A program made the translations under genes and the position numbers. A DNA stretch of 9,651 nt from DATFES01 sp035457725. Lineage in GTDB: Bacteria > Pseudomonadota > Alphaproteobacteria > CACIAM-22H2. The notes beneath the pieces are model-generated. The model made no database searches, had not been told where the DNA came from, and saw nothing but the letters and a program-made list of their open reading frames with translations. Each line of letters opens with the position of its first letter. Position 1 is the first letter of the stretch. The stretch is from positions 1-9,651 of the forward strand of contig DATIBC010000024.1 of the NCBI GenBank assembly GCA_035457725.1, given 5' to 3'. Of the stretch, positions 1 through 5,878 are shown in pieces.

Positions 1-79
1 AAGGACGACGTTCGATCGATCGCAGCACGAGATCGACGTACGTTCCGGTGTCATCGATCGCGGAGGAGATTTAGAGCGC
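1..79 (+). other. Left-edge segment with the Shine-Dalgarno of the first gene
   Basis: A purine-rich GGAGGAGA (62-69) lies ten bases before the ATG at 80 and supports that start. In the frame beginning at base 3 the sequence is open from the window edge to a TAG at 72-74, five bases before the ATG. This could be the last 23 codons of an upstream gene in the same operon, but the stretch is too short to recognise any family. The frame of the lipoprotein gene itself is also open to the edge but has no ATG, GTG or TTG before 80. ATCGATCGC occurs twice (15-23 and 53-61); I attach no function to this. Confidence 0.3.
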
Positions 80-844
80 ATGCCGGCGACGGGAAAAAGG
101 CCCACTATCGAGCCGACCAACGCACGCCAATTTCGGCCCGCGCGGCGGACGCGCGGGCTGGCCGTGGCGTTGCTGGTCGGTTTTTGCGTAGCCGGCTGCA
201 CCTATCAAGGCGGTGTCGAGGATCCCATTTCGCGGAAGTTCACCTGGTTCAGTTATCTGGCCGGCGACGATATCAAGTCGAATTGCCGGCCAGGCGAGCC
301 GGCGCGGTACCGGCTGGTCTATAACGCGATCTGGGACGAGCAGGTGCGCGCCTACGATTTACGCCGCAGCGCCACCGGGAGCGGCGCGGTTCTGTTTTCT
401 CATGTTTTTGGCGGCGGCGGATCGGTGGCATCGGTGGATCTGCGTGATCCGACCGCACCATGGCGCGGCGAAACCGCCGACAAACGGCTCGACGAGCGGG
501 CGTATGTCGAGCTGGTGCGAGCGATCGAGGCCAGCGGTTTCGGCGCCGCCCCGCCGGTCGGTCTGCGGCTCCCATCGTGGGCGTTCTATTGGGTGGCGAG
601 CGCATGCGCCGACGGGCGGTTTCACTTCAACGCGTGGCGTCATCCCTCCGAGCGCTTTTCCGGCATCAAATTCTCGCGCCAGCTGTTCGACCACGATGCG
701 ACGGGCGTGCCGGTCAACCCTCCCCGCCCGATCGACGCGGCGCACGCCGGCATGAAACCGGGGCGGCCGGATCCCACCGATACGGCCGATTTTGAGCTCA
801 CGGTCGGCCGTGACGGCCTCCCCGGCCGCCTGACGCCGTTTTGA
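80..844 (+). CDS. Hypothetical outer-membrane lipoprotein
   Basis: The 254-residue product is predicted to be a lipoprotein. An arginine-rich N-terminus (residues 17-25) is followed by a hydrophobic stretch (27-36) and a lipobox ending VAGC, so Cys40 would be lipidated. Thr41 at the +2 position is not an inner-membrane retention signal, which suggests Lol-dependent transport to the outer membrane. The mature part has no catalytic motif I can recognise. It contains an aromatic segment (FTWFSYLAGDD, 54-64), two further cysteines (Cys69, Cys176) that could form a disulfide, and a Gly-rich turn (111-114). From memory, proteins with a similar WFSYL-GDDI segment are annotated as hypothetical in other alphaproteobacteria. 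The start at 80 has a good Shine-Dalgarno (62-69), though the N-region before the hydrophobic core is long for a lipoprotein signal. The gene is co-directional with the phasin but separated from it by a full promoter region. The lipoprotein call is fairly sure; the function is unknown. Confidence 0.85.
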   Translation: MPATGKRPTIEPTNARQFRPARRTRGLAVALLVGFCVAGCTYQGGVEDPISRKFTWFSYLAGDDIKSNCRPGEPARYRLVYNAIWDEQVRAYDLRRSATGSGAVLFSHVFGGGGSVASVDLRDPTAPWRGETADKRLDERAYVELVRAIEASGFGAAPPVGLRLPSWAFYWVASACADGRFHFNAWRHPSERFSGIKFSRQLFDHDATGVPVNPPRPIDAAHAGMKPGRPDPTDTADFELTVGRDGLPGRLTPF

Positions 845-867
845 GCGTCCTGCCCGCCTAAGTGTCT

Positions 868-893
868 TATCGCACTGCGATATTGCGGTGCAC
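868..893. promoter_or_regulatory. Overlapping TGC-rich dyads upstream of the phasin promoter
   Basis: A perfect dyad TATCGC-act-GCGATA occupies 868-882. It overlaps an imperfect 20-bp dyad at 872-891 (16 of 20 positions symmetric, centre ATAT), which in turn overlaps TTGC-GGT-GCAC (883-893). The last is a partial match to the CTGC-N3-GCAG operator described for PhaR, the PHA-responsive repressor of alphaproteobacteria. The cluster lies just upstream of the -35 box at 904, where a second operator or an activator site would be expected. The dyads are visible directly. Assigning them to PhaR is an inference and is weaker than for the site at 937-953. The block has no T-tract, so it does not look like a terminator for the lipoprotein gene. 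Confidence 0.5.
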
Positions 894-903
894 AAAAAAT
901 CCC

Positions 904-932
904 TTGACATCGTTGTCTATAAACCTAAATAT
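904..932 (+). promoter_or_regulatory. Promoter for the phasin gene
   Basis: A perfect TTGACA -35 hexamer (904-909) is followed, after 17 bp, by an AT-rich AAATAT (927-932) as a weak -10. This AT-rich stretch stands out from the GC-rich surroundings. Transcription would start near 939, inside the palindrome at 937-953, leaving a leader of roughly 175 nt before the phasin ATG. The TATAAA at 918-923 is too close to the TTGACA to serve with it. Confidence 0.6.
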
Positions 933-936
933 GTCA

Positions 937-953
937 TTGCTGCGTTGCAGCAA
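937..953. promoter_or_regulatory. Probable PhaR operator
   Basis: This is a perfect 17-bp palindrome, TTGCTGC-GTT-GCAGCAA, with CTGC-N3-GCAG at its core. That core is the recognition pattern reported for PhaR repressors of Paracoccus and Rhodobacter, which bind upstream of phasin genes and are released by PHA. It sits directly downstream of the -10 and over the predicted transcription start, the expected place for a repressor to block RNA polymerase. phaR itself is not in the window. The palindrome and its position are seen directly; the identity of the regulator is inferred from the family. Confidence 0.7.
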
Positions 954-1116
954 GAAACTGGAACGCACAGAACCAAGTCAGTCGGCGGAGCGGGGCGGTC
1001 GCTCGACATATCACCTCCCCCCAAGAGCATCGCAACGCTCCGCTGTCCCTTTGGAGACCCACGGACCCGCCGCGTCGCCCACCCCCGGCCTGCGGCACCA
1101 TTAAGGAGTTTGATCG
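954..1116 (+). other. Long untranslated leader of the phasin mRNA
   Basis: If transcription starts near 939, this stretch is 5' UTR. It has no convincing reading frame. It holds only small hairpins: GAGCG/CGCTC (988-992 with 1000-1004) and GAGC/GCTC (1025-1028 with 1037-1040). The right part is C-rich. A strong Shine-Dalgarno, TAAGGAG (1102-1108), ends it. I recognise no riboswitch class. Confidence 0.35.
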
Positions 1117-1599
1117 ATGAGCAAGACAAAGACCGGCAAAGAGACGATCGAGACGTTCGCCGTCGGCGCCGATTTCGCCCAGAAGGGCTACGACCGCGTC
1201 CTTGGCGCGACCAAGGAGCAGGTCGAGAAGGCGAGCGCGCAGGCGTTCAAGACCTACGAAGAGATGTCCAAGTTCTCGAAGGAAAATCTCGACGCCTATG
1301 TGGCTGCATCGACCGTCCTCGCCAAGGGCTTTGAGTCGGTGAGCAAGGCGTGGTTCGCCTTCGCGCAAGAGTCGATGGAGAACAGCGCCCATGCGGCGAA
1401 GGCCCTGATGGGCGTCAGGACCCTGCGCGAGGCGGTCGACCTCCAGACCGATCTCGCCAAGTCGAACTTCGACAAGTTCATCGCCGAGAGCACCAAGCTG
1501 TCGGAGATGTCGGTCAAGGTCGCCAACGAGGCATTTGAGCCGATCAACGCCCGCGTCAACGTCGCGGTCGAGAAGCTGCTCAAGCCCGTCGCAGCCTAA
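1117..1599 (+). CDS. Phasin (PHA granule-associated protein)
   Basis: The 160-residue product fits the Phasin_2 family (PF09361; TIGR01841-like). Phasins are amphipathic helical proteins that coat intracellular polyhydroxyalkanoate granules, limit their size and coalescence, and recruit other granule proteins. The sequence has no signal peptide or membrane segment and is almost entirely helical and Lys/Glu/Ala-rich. The typical phasin core runs from about residue 35 to 150, including KTYEEMSKFSKENLDAY (45-61) and an FDKFIAESTKLSEMSVK segment (118-134). Size and composition are normal for the family. The ATG is set by TAAGGAG eight bases upstream. The gene is flanked by its own promoter with a PhaR-like operator and by a strong terminator, so it is probably monocistronic and induced when PHA accumulates. 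No PHA synthase is nearby. A phasin-like protein with another role is the main alternative. Several paralogues may exist, so I give no specific phaP symbol. Confidence 0.9.
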   Translation: MSKTKTGKETIETFAVGADFAQKGYDRVLGATKEQVEKASAQAFKTYEEMSKFSKENLDAYVAASTVLAKGFESVSKAWFAFAQESMENSAHAAKALMGVRTLREAVDLQTDLAKSNFDKFIAESTKLSEMSVKVANEAFEPINARVNVAVEKLLKPVAA

Positions 1600-1630
1600 C
1601 CCGATGGCGCCGACGGCGCCGTCCGGATCG

Positions 1631-1668
1631 AAGGCCCGGTGGCACGCGCCACCGGGCCTTTTTTCTTT
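1631..1668 (+). terminator. Intrinsic terminator of the phasin gene
   Basis: A 13-bp perfect stem (1631-1643 with 1648-1660, core GGCCCGGTGGC) closes a four-base ACGC loop and runs into TTTTTTCTTT (1659-1668). This is a textbook Rho-independent terminator 32 nt after the phasin stop. A smaller GGCGCC-gac-GGCGCC dyad (1606-1620) precedes it. It implies that clpS needs its own promoter. Confidence 0.93.
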
Positions 1669-1722
1669 GCTCGCGGCGGTGCTAGCAGCGAGCGTCGCCC
1701 CCCTTTTCCCAAAGGGCGAAAA

Positions 1723-1737
1723 TCCAATATCATTGGA
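1723..1737. promoter_or_regulatory. Perfect 15-bp inverted repeat upstream of clpS
   Basis: TCCAAT-atc-ATTGGA is a perfect six-base dyad with a three-base spacer, 44 bp before the clpS ATG, in the only AT-rich part of the gap after the phasin terminator. Another dyad, CCCTTT-tccc-AAAGGG (1701-1716), lies just upstream. The position suits an operator for clpS-clpA, but I see no convincing -35/-10 pair and recognise no regulator for this motif. The repeat itself is certain, the function is not. Confidence 0.4.
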
Positions 1738-1781
1738 ACGTTTCGGTTACGACTTTCGCGGGACAACCGTCAGATCCGAGG

Positions 1782-2114
1782 ATGAGCGACATCGAAAAGC
1801 GCAACGGCGATGGTCCTGGGCACGGCGTCGGGACAGTGGTCCAGACGCGGACCAAGACCAAGAAGCCGTCGATGTACAAGGTGCTCATGCTTAACGACGA
1901 CTACACGCCGATGGAATTCGTCGTCCATGTGCTCGAGCGCTTTTTCGGCAAGTCGCGCGAGGAGGCGACGCAAATAATGTTGCACGTCCATCGTCGCGGC
2001 GTCGGCATTTGCGGCGTTTACACTTATGAAGTGGCCGAGACCAAGGTCACGCAGGTGACGGAATTTGCGCGGCGCAACCAGCACCCTTTGCGGTGCACGC
2101 TGGAGAAGGAATAG
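1782..2114 (+). CDS. clpS: ATP-dependent Clp protease adaptor ClpS
   Basis: ClpS binds the ClpA N-domain and delivers N-degron substrates (N-terminal Leu, Phe, Trp, Tyr) to ClpAP in the cytoplasm. The 110-residue product has a flexible Gly/Lys-rich N-terminal tail (1-30), which engages ClpA in studied homologues, followed by the folded core. The pocket residues are present: Asn38-Asp39-Asp40 and Met44 in LNDDYTPMEFVV, then Met66 and His70 in MLHVH, and Leu103 near the end. Length is normal for the family. The only ATG in frame is at 1782. A GAGG abuts it directly, which is too close for a standard Shine-Dalgarno, so initiation may be weak or unusual. clpA follows after 82 nt. The identification is secure from the motifs and from the clpA neighbour. 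Confidence 0.96.
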   Translation: MSDIEKRNGDGPGHGVGTVVQTRTKTKKPSMYKVLMLNDDYTPMEFVVHVLERFFGKSREEATQIMLHVHRRGVGICGVYTYEVAETKVTQVTEFARRNQHPLRCTLEKE

Positions 2115-2148
2115 CCGCAACCCGAGCAGCCGCGCAGGGGCTCGATCG

Positions 2149-2157
2149 TGCTAGAAT
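2149..2157 (+). promoter_or_regulatory. Possible extended -10 promoter of clpA
   Basis: TG-c-TAGAAT matches the extended -10 pattern (TGnTATAAT) with one mismatch in the hexamer. No recognisable -35 lies 16-18 bp upstream, as is common for extended -10 promoters. Transcription would start near 2164, about 33 nt before the clpA ATG. If used, it would let clpA be transcribed apart from clpS. The evidence is one motif only. Confidence 0.35.
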
Positions 2158-2196
2158 GTCGCTGCGGGTCGGGTGAACGAAGGAGCACTGGGACGC

Positions 2197-4506
2197 ATGC
2201 TGTCGCGCAACCTCGAACAGACCCTCCATCGGGCGCTGGCGCACGCCAACGAGCGACAGCACGAATACGCTACGCTCGAACACCTGTTGCTTGCCTTGGT
2301 CGAGGACCAGGATGCGATCGCCGTGCTGCGCGCTTGCGGCATCGATTTCGATCGCCTGCGCAAGGACATCGTCCAATACCTCGACAATGAGCTGGCCGGA
2401 TTGGTTACCAGCCGGGGCGGCGAAGCGAAACCGACCGCCGGGTTCCAGCGGGTGCTGCAGCGCGCGGCAATCCACGTCCAGTCGTCGGGCCGCGAGGAAG
2501 TGACCGGCGCTAACGTACTGGTGGCGATGTTCTCCGAGCGCGAATCCCACGCCGTCTATTTCCTGCAGGAGCAGGATATGTCGCGGCTCGACGCGGTAAA
2601 CTACATTTCGCACGGCGTTGCCAAGGTCCCGGGGCGCACCGAGACTCGCCGCGTACGGGGCGCCGAGGAAGAGCAGAGCTCAAGCGCGTCCTCCGAGCGC
2701 GGCGGCAGGCGCGGTCAAGAAGCGCTCGCGACGTATTGCGTCAACTTGAACAAAAAGGCGGCAAGCGGACGCATCGACCCGCTGATCGGCCGCGAGGCCG
2801 AGGTCGAGCGCACGATCCAGATCCTCTGCCGCCGCTATAAGAACAACCCGCTCTACGTCGGCGATCCCGGCGTCGGCAAGACGGCGATCGCCGAGGGGCT
2901 GGCGCGCAAGATCGTCCGCGGCGAGGTGCCGGAGGTGCTCGAGAACTGCGTCATCTATGCGCTCGACATGGGCACGCTGCTGGCCGGAACGCGCTACCGC
3001 GGCGATTTCGAGGAGCGGCTGAAGGCGGTGCTGGCCGAGCTCGATGCGCAAGAAGGCGCGATCCTCTTCATCGACGAGATTCATACCGTGATCGGCGCCG
3101 GCGCCACCTCGGGCGGTTCGATGGACGCATCGAATTTGCTAAAGCCGGCGCTCGCCAGCGGCACGCTGCGCTGCATTGGCTCGACCACCTACAAGGAGTA
3201 CAGGAACTATTTCGAGAAAGACCGCGCGCTCGTCCGGCGATTCCAGAAAATCGACGTGAACGAGCCGACGATCGAGGATTCGATCAAGATCCTGCGTGGC
3301 GTGAAGCCGTATTATGAATCGCACCACAAGGTGCGGTACACCGCCGACGCCATCCGTGCCTCGGTCGAGCTCGCCGCGCGTTACATCAACGACCGCAAGC
3401 TGCCCGACAAGGCGATCGACGTAATCGACGAAGTGGGCGCGGCGCAGATGCTGCTGCCGCCCGCCAAGCGCAAGCGCACGATCACGGTCAAGGACGTCGA
3501 GGCGGTGGTCGCCAAGATCGCCCGTATTCCGCCCAAGTCGGTGTCGACCGACGACAAGGAGACTCTGCAGAACCTCGAGCGCAGCTTGCGTTCGGTCGTC
3601 TTCGGTCAGGACAAGGCGATCGAGGCGCTGGTCAGCGCGATCAAGTTGTCGCGCGCCGGGCTACGCGAACCGGAGAAGCCGATCGGCTGCTACTTATTCT
3701 CAGGGCCGACCGGCGTCGGCAAGACCGAGGTCGCCCGCCAGCTTTCGCTCACGCTCGGCATCGAGCTGAAGCGCTTCGACATGTCGGAATACATGGAGCG
3801 TCACACGGTGTCGCGCCTGATCGGCGCACCGCCGGGCTATGTCGGCTTCGACCAGGGTGGATTGCTGACCGACGCGGTCGACCAGCACCCGCATTGCGTT
3901 CTGCTGCTCGACGAGATCGAGAAGGCGCATCCCGATCTGTTCAACATCCTGCTGCAGGTGATGGATCACGGGAAGTTGACCGACCACAACGGCAAAAGCG
4001 TCGATTTCCGGAACGTGATCTTGATTATGACCACCAACGCCGGCGCCGCCGACATGGCGCGGCCGGCGATCGGTTTCGGCCAGGAGGCGCGCGCCGGCGA
4101 GGACGAGGAGGCGGTCAACAAGCTGTTCGCGCCCGAGTTCCGCAATCGCCTCGACGCGGTGATCGGCTTCAGCCGCCTTACCCCGGATATCGTCAGCCGC
4201 GTGGTCGACAAGTTCGTCGGTCAGCTCGAAAGCCAGCTCGCCGAACGGGCAGTCACCATCATGGTCACCGACGAGGCGCGCACCTGGCTCGCCGAGAAGG
4301 GCTACGACGAGATGTTCGGCGCCCGGCCGCTCGCGCGCGTCATCCAGGAGAACATCAAGAAACCGCTCGCCGAGGAGCTGCTGTTCGGCAAGCTGGCGCG
4401 CGGCGGGTTGGTGCGCGTCAAGCTCGAGAATGGCCGGCTTACCTTCGATTTCCCGCTGCCGCCGGCGACGCGACCGGAGCCGAAAGTCCCGGCGCTGGTC
4501 GAGTAG
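2197..4506 (+). CDS. clpA: ATP-dependent Clp protease ATP-binding subunit ClpA
   Basis: ClpA is the hexameric AAA+ unfoldase that recognises substrates, directly or through ClpS, and threads them into ClpP. The 769-residue product has the full architecture: Clp N-domain (about 1-140), a charged Ser-rich linker (about 146-175), and two AAA+ modules. D1 has Walker A GDPGVGKT (222-229), Walker B with Asp293-Glu294 and an arginine finger region RRF (347-349). D2 has Walker A GPTGVGKT (503-510), pore loop GYVG (547-550), Walker B with Asp572-Glu573, and a sensor-2/GAR motif near 708-710. The ClpP-docking tripeptide is Ile-Gly-Phe (625-627), one of the accepted IGL/IGF forms. It has no M-domain, so it is ClpA and not ClpB or ClpC. 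The ATG at 2197 was chosen over an in-frame GTG at 2173 because AAGGAG (2180-2185) lies between the two and the protein then begins MLSRNLEQTL, as ClpA proteins do. No clpP is in the window. Confidence 0.97.
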   Translation: MLSRNLEQTLHRALAHANERQHEYATLEHLLLALVEDQDAIAVLRACGIDFDRLRKDIVQYLDNELAGLVTSRGGEAKPTAGFQRVLQRAAIHVQSSGREEVTGANVLVAMFSERESHAVYFLQEQDMSRLDAVNYISHGVAKVPGRTETRRVRGAEEEQSSSASSERGGRRGQEALATYCVNLNKKAASGRIDPLIGREAEVERTIQILCRRYKNNPLYVGDPGVGKTAIAEGLARKIVRGEVPEVLENCVIYALDMGTLLAGTRYRGDFEERLKAVLAELDAQEGAILFIDEIHTVIGAGATSGGSMDASNLLKPALASGTLRCIGSTTYKEYRNYFEKDRALVRRFQKIDVNEPTIEDSIKILRGVKPYYESHHKVRYTADAIRASVELAARYINDRKLPDKAIDVIDEVGAAQMLLPPAKRKRTITVKDVEAVVAKIARIPPKSVSTDDKETLQNLERSLRSVVFGQDKAIEALVSAIKLSRAGLREPEKPIGCYLFSGPTGVGKTEVARQLSLTLGIELKRFDMSEYMERHTVSRLIGAPPGYVGFDQGGLLTDAVDQHPHCVLLLDEIEKAHPDLFNILLQVMDHGKLTDHNGKSVDFRNVILIMTTNAGAADMARPAIGFGQEARAGEDEEAVNKLFAPEFRNRLDAVIGFSRLTPDIVSRVVDKFVGQLESQLAERAVTIMVTDEARTWLAEKGYDEMFGARPLARVIQENIKKPLAEELLFGKLARGGLVRVKLENGRLTFDFPLPPATRPEPKVPALVE

Positions 4507-4594
4507 GGGCCGTATCGCACCTTCCAACTTCCGGTCGGTCGGACGCCTAATCCTGCCCGTTTCCGCTTCAAGCCCCGAATATTAGCCGCAGTCG

Positions 4595-5581
4595 CTATTC
4601 GATCACCTCGTCGGCGCGAGCGACGAGGTCGGACGGAAGCCGAATGCCGATCGCCTTGGCCGCCGTCAAGTTGACCACCAGCTCAAATCGTTCCGGCTGT
4701 TGGACGGGCAATTCGCCAGGATGTTCGCCGTGAAGAACACGATTCACGTACGACGCTCCCCGTCGGAACATCTCGGTTCGATCGGCGGAGTAGGAGATTA
4801 AGCCACCGGCGGTCACCATCGTCCGATCGGAATAGATCGCCGGCATACGATAGCGCGATGCAAGAGCGGTCACCATATGGCGGTGCGCCAAGATCGTGAG
4901 ATCCGAGGGGAATATCAGCCCACCACGTGACTCTCGCGCGAACGCTTCGATGGAACGCTCGAGCTCGGCGGGCCGGCGCACCGACATGATCGCCGGCTGG
5001 ACGGCGAGCGCCTGGGCAGCCGCCTCGAAATACCGCCGATAGAATTCGCCCGAGGGATTTTCCGGATTGAATACAAGGGCGGCGCGCTGCATATCGGGCG
5101 CGGCCTGTTTTAGAATCTCCAGCAATTTGGCGACAACCGAATACTCCGGAGAGGAGATTCCGGTCATGTTCCCGCCGGGACGCGCCAGGTTTTGCACGAC
5201 GCCTTGTCCTAGCGGATCGGTGACCCCGACGAATACGATCGGAATGGAGCGCGTTTGTTGCTGCATGACGCGCACCACTCGCCCCCCGGTGATTAGAATT
5301 GCGTCCGGCCCGAGGTTCACGAGCTCCGCTGCGTCGGCGCGGACGCGGTCCAAGTTGTCCGTGGCCCAGCGCGCGTGGATACGGAGGTTCTCGCCTTCGA
5401 CCCAGCCTAGGCTGCGAAGCTCGTCGCGGAACGCCGCGACGCGTCCCTGAATTTCCGAATCGCTCTCCGGGTAGGGCATCAAAATGCCGACGTTGCGCGT
5501 GCGATCAAGCTGTTGCGCGCGGGCGGTGAGCGCCAAGGTGGCGATCCCGCCCAGGACACCGACAAACTCGCGCCGCCTCAT
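4595..5581 (-). CDS. Tat-exported ABC transporter substrate-binding protein (COG2984 family)
   Basis: The 328-residue product belongs to the ABC_sub_bind family (PF04392, COG2984), periplasmic type-I binding proteins annotated for sugars, amino acids or tryptophan-like ligands. The N-terminus MRRREFVGVLGG carries a twin-arginine pattern (RR followed by E-F-V) and a hydrophobic core, ending in ALTARA before QQ, so cleavage after Ala22 is likely. Family landmarks include NLARPGGNMTGIS (131-143), the NPENPSGEFY segment (172-181) and PERFELVVNLTAAKAIG (296-312). No permease or ATPase gene is adjacent, so it is an orphan binding protein. Such orphans are abundant in Bradyrhizobium-like genomes and their ligands are mostly unknown. 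The gene is convergent to clpA with an 88-bp gap. Its base composition seems somewhat less GC-rich than clpA, which would fit duplication or transfer, though I have not measured this. The ATG is preceded by a G-run (GGGGGG) rather than a classical Shine-Dalgarno. Confidence 0.9.
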   Translation of the reverse strand: MRRREFVGVLGGIATLALTARAQQLDRTRNVGILMPYPESDSEIQGRVAAFRDELRSLGWVEGENLRIHARWATDNLDRVRADAAELVNLGPDAILITGGRVVRVMQQQTRSIPIVFVGVTDPLGQGVVQNLARPGGNMTGISSPEYSVVAKLLEILKQAAPDMQRAALVFNPENPSGEFYRRYFEAAAQALAVQPAIMSVRRPAELERSIEAFARESRGGLIFPSDLTILAHRHMVTALASRYRMPAIYSDRTMVTAGGLISYSADRTEMFRRGASYVNRVLHGEHPGELPVQQPERFELVVNLTAAKAIGIRLPSDLVARADEVIE

Positions 5582-5622
5582 TCGAGACCCCCCGATTAAG
5601 AAACGGTCATGCGACCATGCGA

Positions 5623-5631
5623 ACTATAACA
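5623..5631 (-). promoter_or_regulatory. Possible extended -10 promoter of the ABC binding-protein gene
   Basis: Read on the - strand, TG-t-TATAGT matches an extended -10 (TGnTATAAT) with one mismatch. Transcription would start near 5616, about 35 nt before the ATG at 5581. No clear -35 is seen. A G-C dyad ACCCC/GGGGT (5633-5637 with 5645-5649) and the palindrome at 5651-5664 lie just upstream and could be control sites. Confidence 0.45.
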
Positions 5632-5650
5632 GACCCCGTTTCCAGGGGTT

Positions 5651-5664
5651 GTGCGCAAGCGCAC
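5651..5664. repeat. Perfect 14-bp palindrome between divergent genes
   Basis: GTGCGC-aa-GCGCAC is a perfect dyad. A third TGCGC at 5669-5673 pairs equally well with the GCGCA at 5659-5663, giving three alternating arms within 22 bp. It lies upstream of the putative promoter at 5623-5631 and between the divergently transcribed binding-protein and OCD-like genes, which is a common place for an operator. No regulator gene is in the window. From here to 5849 I see nothing else firm. A weak TTGCTT (5752) and TGATAC (5773) pair, with only 15 bp between them, is not convincing as a + strand promoter. Confidence 0.35.
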
Positions 5665-5849
5665 GAATTGCGCGATTGCCCCGATGAGCCGACGGTCCAT
5701 TTCGTCCGACGCACGGCTACCCGATCGGCACATTTGGGTCGGTGGCGGGGCTTGCTTTGGCCGCGCCGACTTGATACCTCACCTTCGTCGGGCTCCGGCG
5801 GACGCCCGGCCATCCCAAGACGCAGCACGCGTCCAAGCTCCGTCTGCGC

Positions 5850-5866
5850 TCGGGCCTCGCGCCCGA
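5850..5866 (+). promoter_or_regulatory. Hairpin next to the Shine-Dalgarno of the OCD-like gene
   Basis: TCGGGC-ctcgc-GCCCGA forms a six-base GC-rich stem with a five-base loop. It ends one base before the purine-rich AAGGGAGGA (5867-5875) that serves the GTG at 5879. Such a stem could tune access of ribosomes to the site. It has no T-tract and is not a terminator. The pairing is certain; any role is a guess. Confidence 0.3.
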
Positions 5867-5878
5867 AAGGGAGGACGC

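Noticed and set aside
1606..1620. GGCGCC-gac-GGCGCC as a separate terminator
   Set aside because: It has no following T-run. The functional terminator is the stem at 1631-1668.
2173..2196. GTG start for clpA
   Set aside because: The Shine-Dalgarno AAGGAG (2180-2185) lies downstream of this GTG, and ClpA proteins start at the equivalent of the ATG at 2197.
3700..4527. Long antisense open frames opposite clpA, the OCD-like gene (5717-6733) and the racemase-like gene (7370-8422)
   Set aside because: These are expected in GC-rich coding DNA. Their translations are Arg/His-rich with no family resemblance, while the opposite strand encodes clear proteins.
4576..4601. CGAATA/TATTCG dyad between the convergent clpA and binding-protein genes as a terminator
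   Set aside because: The 6-bp stem is AT-rich, with a 14-nt loop and no T-tract on either strand, and it overlaps the stop codon of the - strand gene. No intrinsic terminator is evident in 4507-4594.
5651..5878. N-terminal extension of the OCD-like gene (open frame from a GTG at 5651)
   Set aside because: The added 76 residues do not resemble the family and cover the intergenic palindrome. A GTG with a good purine-rich site at 5879 gives the normal family length.
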